From assembly GCA_003154555.1 (NCBI GenBank), contig PMDT01000207.1, positions 3,667 through 8,853 of the forward strand: 5,187 nt of DNA, given 5' to 3'. The stretch comes from Spirochaetaceae bacterium. Its GTDB lineage: Bacteria; Spirochaetota; Spirochaetia; SZUA-6; Fen-1364. Positions within the stretch are counted from its first letter, which is position 1. Each line of letters begins with the position of its first letter. The notes beneath the pieces were generated by a model, which made no database searches, was not told the origin of the DNA, and saw only the letters and a program-made list of their open reading frames with translations. Shown here piece after piece: positions 1-5,066 of the stretch. Both the position numbers and the translations under genes were made by a program.

Positions 1-427
1 TTTCCGCTTCCATGAGTGCCGGCAGCGCTTCAAGGATCGCATCGCGCCGTTCTGACGGAAGCTCCTGCACGAGCTCATCCACCCAGCGGTAGCGCTCTTT
101 CATTCCCCTGCGGATCAAGTCACGGCCGCGGTCGCCGAGCGCGATCATGCGCACGCGCCGATCGCCCGGGGTCTCCTGGCGCAGCACGAGCCCGCTCTGC
201 ACGAGTCGGTCCACAAGCTGGCTGGCCGCCGCGCTGGAGACCTCGAATTGCCGCCCGATGTCGTGCACCTCGCAGGCCCCGTGATGAAAGAGCCGCATCA
301 GCAGGCTGAACTGCGGCATCGACAGCCCCATCGAGCGTGCGAAGTGCGACATCCCATGCATGGACCTGATGATGACGGGCTCCATCCAGCGGCGTATTTC
401 TCCAGCAAGGTCTTTTTTTTCCTGCAT
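1..427 (-). CDS. MarR-family transcriptional regulator (C-terminus cut by window edge)
   Basis: This is a DNA-binding repressor or activator of the MarR winged-helix family, which acts as a cytoplasmic dimer and often responds to small aromatic or oxidising ligands. The 142 visible residues start MQEKKDLAGEIRRWMEP. An N-terminal helix is followed by the helix-turn-helix at about residues 54-79 (VHDIGRQFEVSSAAASQLVD) and a wing at about 82-97 with the family's D-x-R signature (PGDRRVRMIAL, D89 and R91). A C-terminal dimerisation helix begins near residue 120. MarR proteins are usually 140-160 residues, so only a few residues should be missing. The ATG at 425-427 gives the normal N-terminal helix. 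An AAGAG purine stretch lies at 441-437, rather far upstream. An internal ATG at codon 15 is possible but would cut the helix. It is divergent from the cyclase gene, so it may regulate itself and that gene. The family is secure from the motifs; the ligand is unknown. Confidence 0.9.
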   Translation of the reverse strand, partial: MQEKKDLAGEIRRWMEPVIIRSMHGMSHFARSMGLSMPQFSLLMRLFHHGACEVHDIGRQFEVSSAAASQLVDRLVQSGLVLRQETPGDRRVRMIALGDRGRDLIRRGMKERYRWVDELVQELPSERRDAILEALPALMEAE

Positions 428-441
428 ATTCAACCACTCTT

Positions 442-447
442 ATTATA
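442..447 (-). promoter_or_regulatory. Consensus -10 box for the MarR gene
   Basis: On the minus strand this reads TATAAT, a perfect sigma-70 -10 hexamer. No good -35 is seen 16-18 bp upstream (AATCAA is the nearest). Transcription would begin near 435, only about 8 nt before the ATG at 427, which implies a very short or leaderless transcript or another promoter further upstream. Confidence 0.45.
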
Positions 448-459
448 TAAGCTAACTTA
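448..459. promoter_or_regulatory. Candidate MarR operator (imperfect palindrome)
   Basis: The sequence TAAGCTAACTTA matches its own reverse complement at 10 of 12 positions. It lies immediately upstream of the TATAAT box of the MarR gene, in the AT-rich divergent region. MarR proteins commonly bind such AT-rich palindromes containing TTAG/CTAA steps over their own promoter. Assignment to this regulator is inferred from position and symmetry only. Confidence 0.45.
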
Positions 460-501
460 ATATATTGATTGCCTTAGCCTTCGTCAACACCTCTCGCGCG
501 T

Positions 502-531
502 TTGACGGCACGAGGAGCACGGAGCTACTTT
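502..531 (+). promoter_or_regulatory. Weak candidate promoter for the cyclase gene
   Basis: TTGACG at 502-507 resembles a -35 box (5 of 6). Eighteen bases later TACTTT at 526-531 is a poor -10 (3 of 6). The TTGACG also forms an inverted repeat with CGTCAA at 482-487. A start near 538 would leave a short leader holding the ribosome binding site. The evidence is weak. Confidence 0.2.
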
Positions 532-540
532 CACAGCAAA

Positions 541-546
541 GGGGGG
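541..546 (+). promoter_or_regulatory. Ribosome binding site of the cyclase gene
   Basis: A purine run (AAAGGGGGG) ends 4 bases before the ATG at 551, with CGGC as spacer. It supports this start codon over later in-frame ATGs. Confidence 0.6.
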
Positions 547-550
547 CGGC

Positions 551-1891
551 ATGCAGATTCTCAATCAGAAGTCGTTCGATGAAAAGATCGCACAGGCGCG
601 CAAGCTCGTATCCGGCCCCGCCGTGGATACTGTCCGCGATTTCCTCCTCACGGCGGAAGATGCACGCCTGTACAATATCAACCCGTGGCGCCTTGCCGCG
701 GAGCACGGCATCAACCGCATGGCCGCGCTGAAGGCGATGCTCCACCTTACCAAGGGCGGGCTCCTCAATCTCTTCTGGACCATCCACTGCCCCTCCTGCA
801 AAGGGACAACCCAGCGCTCGGACAAGCTGCAGAGCCTGAAGCACGCCGACCACTGCGATTTCTGCGCCATCCCCTTCGACGCAGGCTTCGACACCAACCT
901 GGAGGTGAGCTTCGCGCCCAACCCCGCGGTTCTCAAACCGGCCGACGTCGGTTTCTTCGGGCAGGTGATGGCCGGATTCGAGGCGGAGCCGGGTATCAGC
1001 ATCGACCTGGATCCGGGCAAAAGCCATTTCCTCTCCACGGAGCTCAAACCGGGCAACTACTTCGTCGTCGTCGATGAGGACCAGAAGGTCTTCAACATCG
1101 CGGTGATGGGAGAGAAATCCCCGGCGCAGAAGGTCACGATGGTATATGTGTCCGAGCAGGCCCCGCTCGTCGTGGTGAAGGCGCGGCCGGGAAAGGCCGA
1201 CCTGGTGATCACGAACAAGACCACCCAGGAGCGGGAAATGCACTTCTTCCGCATCAGCCCGCCGCGATGGCCCACGGCGGCGGTCGTCTCCAGCCTCCAG
1301 GAGTTCCGCGACCTTTTCTCATCAGAGATGCTGTCGCTGAATGAAACCTTCTCCATTGAGAACCTCGGCTTCCTCTTTACCGACATCAAGGGCTCCACGG
1401 AGCTCTATGAGCGCCTGGGCGACGCCCAGGCATTCGCGCTGGTGAAAGAGCATTTCTACATCATGGAAAGGATCGTCAAGCAGAACAACGGTGGCATCGT
1501 GAAGACCATCGGAGACGCGGTCATGGCGGTGTTCGTCGACCCGCGGGACGCCGTCCACTCTTCGGTGGAGATGATCGAAGCCTTCGACGACCTGGACATC
1601 GCGAAGAAGCTCAAGAACTCCATCATCATCAAGGTGGGCGTGCATCACGGCCCTTGCATCGCGGTGACTCTCAACGACCGCATCGACTATTTCGGCACGA
1701 CGGTGAATATCGCGGCACGCGTGCAGGGTCTCTCGGACGGCCGCGACATCATGGCCTCCCAGGCGCTGTTCAACGAAAGCGAGGCGCAGGCCTATCTTTC
1801 GTCAAAGGGGTGGGTCGACGCTCCGTTCGTGACGAGCCTCAAGGGCCTGAAGTCAAGCTACCAGATCCACAAGATGCACAGGCCGTCCTGA
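551..1891 (+). CDS. Class III adenylate/guanylate cyclase with DUF5939-type N-terminal region and four-Cys motif
   Basis: This 446-residue soluble protein probably makes cAMP (or cGMP) from the nucleoside triphosphate. The C-terminal cyclase domain (about 270-446) holds both metal-binding aspartates, D278 in FLFTDIKGST and D322 in VKTIGDAVMAVF. It also has the transition-state pair N386 and R390 in YFGTTVNIAAR. K318 and D379 sit at or near the positions that select adenine in this family, which favours adenylate cyclase. Residues 1-270 resemble the DUF5939 region found before such cyclase domains. They include a small helical, winged-helix-like stretch (about 38-76), a CPSC...CDFC motif (C80, C83, C102, C105) that probably binds zinc, and a beta-rich part (about 115-237). 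No signal peptide or membrane segment is seen. The gene is divergent from the MarR regulator. The fold and catalytic competence are well supported; the activating signal is unknown, and ATP preference is inferred. Confidence 0.93.
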   Translation: MQILNQKSFDEKIAQARKLVSGPAVDTVRDFLLTAEDARLYNINPWRLAAEHGINRMAALKAMLHLTKGGLLNLFWTIHCPSCKGTTQRSDKLQSLKHADHCDFCAIPFDAGFDTNLEVSFAPNPAVLKPADVGFFGQVMAGFEAEPGISIDLDPGKSHFLSTELKPGNYFVVVDEDQKVFNIAVMGEKSPAQKVTMVYVSEQAPLVVVKARPGKADLVITNKTTQEREMHFFRISPPRWPTAAVVSSLQEFRDLFSSEMLSLNETFSIENLGFLFTDIKGSTELYERLGDAQAFALVKEHFYIMERIVKQNNGGIVKTIGDAVMAVFVDPRDAVHSSVEMIEAFDDLDIAKKLKNSIIIKVGVHHGPCIAVTLNDRIDYFGTTVNIAARVQGLSDGRDIMASQALFNESEAQAYLSSKGWVDAPFVTSLKGLKSSYQIHKMHRPS

Positions 1892-1907
1892 AAGCCGCGC
1901 CCACCGG

Positions 1908-1923
1908 CTGCCCACAGGGGCAG
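1908..1923 (+). terminator. GC-rich hairpin just after the cyclase stop codon
   Basis: CTGCCC (1908-1913) and GGGCAG (1918-1923) pair perfectly around a 4-nt loop, 17 nt past the stop at 1891. No T-run follows, so it may be a mRNA 3'-end stabiliser or a weak or factor-dependent terminator rather than a classical intrinsic one. Confidence 0.4.
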
Positions 1924-1945
1924 ACACAAGCCCATGCTGACAGTG

Positions 1946-1965
1946 GTAGTCAAAAAAATGACTAC
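1946..1965. repeat. Perfect 7-bp inverted repeat around an A-run
   Basis: GTAGTCA (1946-1952) and TGACTAC (1959-1965) are exact inverted copies separated by six A residues. In cyclase mRNA this would fold as a second hairpin about 55 nt past the stop, again without a following T-run. It overlaps the minus-strand terminator candidate, so the two structures exclude each other. Confidence 0.5.
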
Positions 1966-1975
1966 ATTCGTCATT
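1952..1975 (-). terminator. Candidate intrinsic terminator of the nitroreductase-family gene
   Basis: Read on the minus strand, AATGAC (1975-1970) pairs with GTCATT (1962-1957) around a 7-nt loop. It is followed directly by five more T residues (1956-1952), giving a run of seven T. It lies 33 nt beyond the stop codon at 2008. The stem is short and AU-rich, so it would be a weak terminator, but position and T-run are right. Confidence 0.5.
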
Positions 1976-2007
1976 GCTGGCGGCCAAAGAAGCCGAAGCT
2001 CCTCGCA

Positions 2008-2874
2008 TCAACCCTGCCAGCTCACTATATATTGCGTGAGCGGATCGGGCAGGGCGAGGCCCGGATCGCGCACCATCCATTCGCCTTTGAGTCCCTGCTC
2101 CCGTGCGGCCAGCTCGAAGTGACACATGGCGATCCCGATGTCCACGCGCTGGATGTCGAGGATCCCGAGGAGCCGCGCGAGGAGCGCGCTCCTGTATCCC
2201 GGGGTACGTTGCAGGAAAAAATGCCAGCTTTTTCCCTGCCGGACGACCCTCCAGGGCTGTTTGTTGGACGCCGAAGGCCCGAGCCGCAGCATTTCCAGCG
2301 GCCCCGACAGGGCCCCGGCGGAATCGGGAGTGAGCGGCACGCCGAATCCGCCGTCGAAAAAGAGCTGATCCCATCCCTTGCGCCTGCTGCCGCCAACCCT
2401 TGTCCGCAAAGCCCCACCACGCGCCGCAGCGAGATCGGAAATTACGCCAACGGCGATGACCGCCGGGATGGATTCGCCGCGTCGTCGCGCGATGCGGCGC
2501 GAGAACGAGCCGCGGCGGAACGTGCCGCCCAGCCAGCAGGAGCCCAGGCCGAGGTCCGTAGCAAGGAGCACGAGCTCCTCCATTGCGCAGCCAAAGCTCT
2601 CCAGGCCGAAGCCCTGCGTGGGGGCGGCCCCGATCAGGAAGCCCGTGGCGCCGCGGATGAAACCATACGTGCCCAGCCCGCGGAGCTCGGCGGTATCAGC
2701 CGCCGTTGCGGCAACGAGCTCGAAGCGCAGGGGTATGCCGAGCGGGCCGGCATGAAGGGCCGCGGCTGCTTCGCTGAGCCTTATCCGGTGGGCGGAGTCG
2801 ATCGGCGCGGCCGAAAAAGTGCGGCAGGAGAAACGTTCCTTGATGAGATCGACCACGGGGCGTGAGTACGTCAT
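2008..2874 (-). CDS. Nitroreductase-family flavoprotein (TM1586-like)
   Basis: This 288-residue protein belongs to the FMN-dependent nitroreductase fold, which transfers electrons from NAD(P)H to nitro compounds, quinones or other acceptors. The N-terminal helix (VVDLIKERFSCRTF, residues 7-20) has the basic residues R14 and R18 expected to hold the FMN phosphate. GLGSCWLGG (109-117) and PSASNKQPWRV (200-210) match typical flavin-contact segments. The two halves each resemble one nitroreductase subunit, as in the TM1586 type. A TTG at 2910 would add 12 residues (MKRGRGCGHDHV) of low-complexity basic sequence with no ribosome site. I prefer the ATG at 2874, which begins MTYSRPVVDLIK and fits the family. 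No strong Shine-Dalgarno is seen for either start. It is convergent with the cyclase and divergent from srkA. The substrate is unknown. Confidence 0.85.
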   Translation of the reverse strand: MTYSRPVVDLIKERFSCRTFSAAPIDSAHRIRLSEAAAALHAGPLGIPLRFELVAATAADTAELRGLGTYGFIRGATGFLIGAAPTQGFGLESFGCAMEELVLLATDLGLGSCWLGGTFRRGSFSRRIARRRGESIPAVIAVGVISDLAAARGGALRTRVGGSRRKGWDQLFFDGGFGVPLTPDSAGALSGPLEMLRLGPSASNKQPWRVVRQGKSWHFFLQRTPGYRSALLARLLGILDIQRVDIGIAMCHFELAAREQGLKGEWMVRDPGLALPDPLTQYIVSWQG

Positions 2875-2876
2875 GA

Positions 2877-2886
2877 CATGATCATG
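2877..2886. repeat. 10-bp perfect palindrome upstream of the nitroreductase-family start
   Basis: CATGATCATG is identical to its reverse complement and lies 3 bp upstream of the ATG at 2874. It could be an operator half or chance; if the TTG at 2910 were the true start it would be coding. Confidence 0.3.
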
Positions 2887-2927
2887 CCCGCAACCGCGCC
2901 CGCGCTTCAATGGGCAGACAGGTGCAT

Positions 2928-2945
2928 GCGCGCGCTGCCGCGCGC
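2928..2945. repeat. All-GC hairpin in the nitroreductase/srkA divergent gap
   Basis: GCGCGCG (2928-2934) and CGCGCGC (2939-2945) pair perfectly around the loop CTGC. This is a very stable 7-bp stem in the 140-bp gap between the two divergent genes. It has no T-run. It would lie in the 5' leader of the nitroreductase-family mRNA if transcription starts nearer srkA. Confidence 0.45.
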
Positions 2946-2992
2946 TGTCCGACGCACCCGGGGCGCCGCTTCTCCCGCGCCTCCTCCCGTGC

Positions 2993-2998
2993 TATAAG
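2993..2998 (+). promoter_or_regulatory. Candidate -10 box for srkA
   Basis: TATAAG matches the sigma-70 -10 consensus at 5 of 6 positions and stands out in a GC-rich gap. Transcription would start near 3005, about 10 nt before the ATG at 3015. There is no clear -35 box and no clear Shine-Dalgarno, so a short-leader or alternative sigma factor promoter is possible. Confidence 0.3.
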
Positions 2999-3014
2999 TT
3001 GCACGGCGTACCGA

Positions 3015-4022
3015 ATGCAGACGGGATCCTTCGACCAGCTTTCACCTGAGATCGCGATGCGCGCGGTGGAAAACTCCAGCGGCCGTCCGCTGGACGGCAC
3101 CCTGGAGTCGTACCACAGCTACGTGAATCGGGTCTACGGAATGCGCGCGGAAGACGGGGAGCGGCTGGTCGCGAAGTTCTACCGGCCCGGACGGTGGACA
3201 CGGGAAGCGATACTCGACGAGCACGCGTTTCTCCTGGACTGTGCGGACGCCGAGATTCCCGTCATCGCTCCCCTGCGGGGGCTCGACGGCCAGACCCTCC
3301 ACGCGGCGCGCGCGCCCGCGGACGATGGAGGCGGGGAGTTTCTCTTCGCGGTGTTCCCGCGAATCGGCGGCCGCACATTCGAGCCGGAGACCGACGACGA
3401 CTTCCTGCGTCTCGGGGCGCTGCTGGGGCGCTGCCATGTCGCGGGTGCGCGCCGCGAAGCCACCGCGCGCGCCGTCTGCAGCCCGGCGCTCCTGACGGCC
3501 CCGTTCGTCAACGAGCTCCTTGCCGACGGCCTCGTCCATCCCGACCACGTTGACAAGTGGAAAGACACCTGTGAGAGCACGCTCCGCGCCATCGCCCCGC
3601 TCTTCGAGAACACGCGATTCCAGCGGATCCACGGCGACTGCCACCGGGCGAATATCATCGATCGGCCGGGAACGGGGCTGGCGTTGATCGATTTCGACGA
3701 CATGATGATGGGCCCGCCGGTGCAGGACCTGTGGCTCGTGCTCCCCGGGCATGCCGCGGAGAGCAGGCGAGAGCTCAACCTGCTGCTGGAGGGCTACGAG
3801 CAGTTCGCTCCGTTTGACATCTCGACGCTGCGACTCATCGAGCCGCTCCGGTTCATGCGCATGATCTATTTCCTCGCGTGGCGCGCCCGGCAGCGCAACG
3901 ACGCCTGGTTCCGGGGGAGCTTCCCCGACTGGGGAAGCGAGGCCTTCTGGATCAAGGAGACGGAGGACCTGCTCGACCAGGCGCGGGTCATCTCTGGTGA
4001 GGGGCGCGCTCAGACGACGTGA
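3015..4022 (+). CDS. srkA: Stress response kinase A (SrkA / YihE / RdoA family)
   Basis: This 335-residue protein is a Ser/Thr kinase of the aminoglycoside-phosphotransferase-like fold. In E. coli it protects cells from stress-induced death, linked to MazF toxicity and reactive oxygen. The SrkA hallmarks are visible: HSYVNRVY (34-41, S35 aligning with E. coli Ser36), LVAKFYRPGRW (51-61, with ATP-binding K54), FAVFPRIGGR (111-120), the catalytic loop HGDCHRANII (206-215, D208 and N213), the metal-binding IDFDD (225-229, D226), PVQDLW (235-240), and EPLRFMRMIYFLAW (276-289). E. coli SrkA is 328 residues, close to this length. The ATG at 3015 gives an N-terminus that lines up with E. coli. An upstream ATG at 2910 would add 35 Arg/Ala-rich residues across the GC hairpin and is unlikely. 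It is not followed by dsbA as in enterics. Its end overlaps the DeoR gene tail-to-tail by 13 bp. Confidence 0.93.
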   Translation: MQTGSFDQLSPEIAMRAVENSSGRPLDGTLESYHSYVNRVYGMRAEDGERLVAKFYRPGRWTREAILDEHAFLLDCADAEIPVIAPLRGLDGQTLHAARAPADDGGGEFLFAVFPRIGGRTFEPETDDDFLRLGALLGRCHVAGARREATARAVCSPALLTAPFVNELLADGLVHPDHVDKWKDTCESTLRAIAPLFENTRFQRIHGDCHRANIIDRPGTGLALIDFDDMMMGPPVQDLWLVLPGHAAESRRELNLLLEGYEQFAPFDISTLRLIEPLRFMRMIYFLAWRARQRNDAWFRGSFPDWGSEAFWIKETEDLLDQARVISGEGRAQTT

Positions 4023-4792
4023 AGGGCGATGCCCCGGTCGCGGATGATCTCCACGAAATCCAGCGATATGCCTGCGTCCGTGATGATCGCATCGAAATCG
4101 GAAAGCTCGGCGAACCACGCGGGCTTCACCGTGGCGAACTTGCGCGAATCGACCAGGAGGATCCGCGTCTGGGAAGAGGCGATGGCAGCCTTCTTCAGCT
4201 CAGCCTCCGCCGGGTCTGTGCAGGTGACCCCCAGGCGGTCGCTCACGCCCCCGGCGGAAAAGAAAGCCTTCCCCGCGCGGTAGCGGCGGACGAGGTCCAG
4301 CCCTTCCGGACCCTGGAAAACAAGCGTGTCGGGATTGAGGGCACCACCGGCGCAGAGGATCGTCCGCAGGGGGCTGCGTCCCGCTTCCAGGAGGACGTTC
4401 AGGGAGAAGCAGAGTATCGTCACGGAGAGATCGGGGGAGAGGCTCCGCGCGAGCCATTCGGTGGTCGACCCGGAATCGATGATCACGACGTCACCCGATT
4501 CCACAAGAGAGGCAGCCTTCTGCCCGATTCTCATCTTTTCTTCCGCGCCGGCGGCTTTCGCCCCGGAAAGTGAATAGTCGCCGGCAGCACCCTCCGACTG
4601 GTTCTCCAGGGGGATGGCTCCCGCATGCACGAAACGTATGCGGGATTCGGACGCGAGGAGCTCCAGGTCGCGGCGTACGGTCATCTCTGACACGCCGAGC
4701 GAGCCCGCCAGCTCCCGGATCGAAGCCCCGCGTGTCTCCCGCACGGCTTTCAGGATGATGCTGAGCCTATCCTGTCGCTTTCTTGTTGGCAT
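4010..4792 (-). CDS. DeoR-family transcriptional regulator of sugar metabolism
   Basis: This 260-residue regulator belongs to the DeoR/GlpR family, whose members repress sugar catabolic operons and release DNA on binding a phosphorylated sugar. The N-terminal winged helix-turn-helix spans about residues 6-61; the recognition stretch SIRELAGSLGVSEMTVRRDLEL (24-45) is close to the family signature. The C-terminal sensor domain (about 85-240) has the phosphosugar-binding loop IDSGSTTEWLA (105-115), the CAGG segment (147-150), FFSAGGVSDRLGVTC (177-191) and LLVDSRKFA (212-220). The length is typical. The ATG at 4792 is preceded by GCAGG with a 7-nt spacer. It is divergent from a class II aldolase gene, and the shared upstream region carries symmetrical TGATAGTT repeats, so that gene is the likely target. 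The inducer is probably the aldolase's sugar-phosphate substrate, which is an inference. Confidence 0.93.
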   Translation of the reverse strand: MPTRKRQDRLSIILKAVRETRGASIRELAGSLGVSEMTVRRDLELLASESRIRFVHAGAIPLENQSEGAAGDYSLSGAKAAGAEEKMRIGQKAASLVESGDVVIIDSGSTTEWLARSLSPDLSVTILCFSLNVLLEAGRSPLRTILCAGGALNPDTLVFQGPEGLDLVRRYRAGKAFFSAGGVSDRLGVTCTDPAEAELKKAAIASSQTRILLVDSRKFATVKPAWFAELSDFDAIITDAGISLDFVEIIRDRGIALHVV

Positions 4793-4821
4793 CGTAAGGC
4801 CTGCGAATCCGAATGTTAATT

Positions 4822-4849
4822 ACTATACAGATATCCTGTGCAATTGCAA
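4822..4849 (-). promoter_or_regulatory. Candidate sigma-70 promoter of the DeoR gene
   Basis: On the minus strand, TTGCAA (4849-4844) serves as -35 and TATAGT (4827-4822) as -10 (5 of 6), separated by 16 bp. Transcription would start near 4815, about 23 nt before the ATG, leaving room for the GCAGG ribosome site. Confidence 0.5.
4839..4848. promoter_or_regulatory. Palindrome overlapping the DeoR -35 box
   Basis: TGCAATTGCA is a perfect 10-bp palindrome that covers most of the candidate -35 hexamer. It is unlike the TGATAGTT repeats, so if it is an operator it may bind a different factor. Short palindromes in AT-rich DNA also occur by chance. Confidence 0.3.
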
Positions 4850-4889
4850 ATTTTTCTCATCATTATGGTATTTATCGTCAGTTTACAGA

Positions 4890-4918
4890 TTGACAATTGA
4901 TAGTTTTTTTGCAACTAT
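4890..4918 (+). promoter_or_regulatory. Candidate promoter of the aldolase gene
   Basis: TTGACA (4890-4895) is a perfect -35 hexamer. At 17-bp spacing the -10 would be AACTAT (4913-4918), only 3 of 6. The spacer and -10 are covered by the TGATAGTT/AACTATCA inverted repeat, as expected for a repressed promoter. The leader to the ATG at 5067 would be about 140 nt. Confidence 0.4.
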
Positions 4919-4936
4919 CACGAATTGTTGATAGTT
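4898..4936. promoter_or_regulatory. Three-copy operator cluster, probable DeoR binding region
   Basis: The 8-mer TGATAGTT occurs at 4898-4905, inverted (AACTATCA) at 4913-4920, and direct again at 4929-4936. All three are exact. Copies start 15 and 16 bp apart, so the two direct copies are 31 bp apart, about three helical turns. Together they form a palindrome with a 7-bp spacer and an overlapping one with an 8-bp spacer. DeoR-family proteins are oligomeric and bind such repeats. The site lies just downstream of a TTGACA box in front of the aldolase gene. Confidence 0.7.
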
Positions 4937-4945
4937 AAATGACAG

Positions 4946-5066
4946 GCCCGCTGAATCGTACCGCTACTGGGAAGGCAGTTGCGCCTGGCAAGGGCGACTG
5001 CGGCGGGGTTCGCGGGCATTTTCATGTCCATCGACGAGCCCGCTGCAAATCGCTACAATAGGTAAT
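4946..5066 (+). other. GC-rich leader upstream of the aldolase with an imperfect direct repeat and two hairpins
   Basis: After the AT-rich operator region the base composition switches back to GC-rich. GCCCGCTG occurs at 4946-4953 and 5038-5045, each followed within about 15 bp by ATCG and CGCTAC, giving an imperfect direct repeat. GCAGT (4975-4979) pairs with ACTGC (4997-5001) in a hairpin extended inward with one wobble pair. GCGGGC (5012-5017) can pair with GCCCGC at either 5038-5043 or 4946-4951. No convincing ORF is seen. It may be an untranslated leader with alternative folds; no known riboswitch is recognised. Confidence 0.3.

Noticed and set aside
120..437. Minus-strand reading frame of 105 codons over the MarR gene
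   Set aside because: It is a different frame from the MarR gene; only the frame starting at 427 gives the winged helix-turn-helix and wing motif.
452..1243. Minus-strand reading frame of 263 codons opposite the cyclase N-terminus
   Set aside because: It is antisense to the DUF5939-like region and runs across the AT-rich divergent region with no domain. The plus-strand protein shows a clear four-Cys motif and a good ribosome site.
1654..2865. Long plus-strand reading frame of 403 codons
   Set aside because: It begins out of frame inside the cyclase domain and runs antisense through the nitroreductase-family gene. Its translation has no recognisable domain, and both overlapped genes have strong motifs.
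2910..3014. 35-residue N-terminal extension of SrkA from the ATG at 2910
   Set aside because: The extension is Arg/Ala-rich, crosses a GC hairpin, lacks a ribosome site, and is absent from E. coli SrkA, whose N-terminus aligns with the ATG at 3015.
3042..4118. Long minus-strand reading frame of 358 codons opposite srkA
   Set aside because: It is a GC-rich shadow of srkA with Arg/Pro/Glu-rich low-complexity sequence and no family match; srkA has its full set of catalytic residues.
5031..5059. TCGACG and TACAAT as a -35/-10 pair at 17-bp spacing just before the aldolase
   Set aside because: Transcription would start at about the ATG itself and lose the AGG ribosome site. The TTGACA with overlapping operators further upstream is the better candidate, though a leaderless transcript cannot be excluded.
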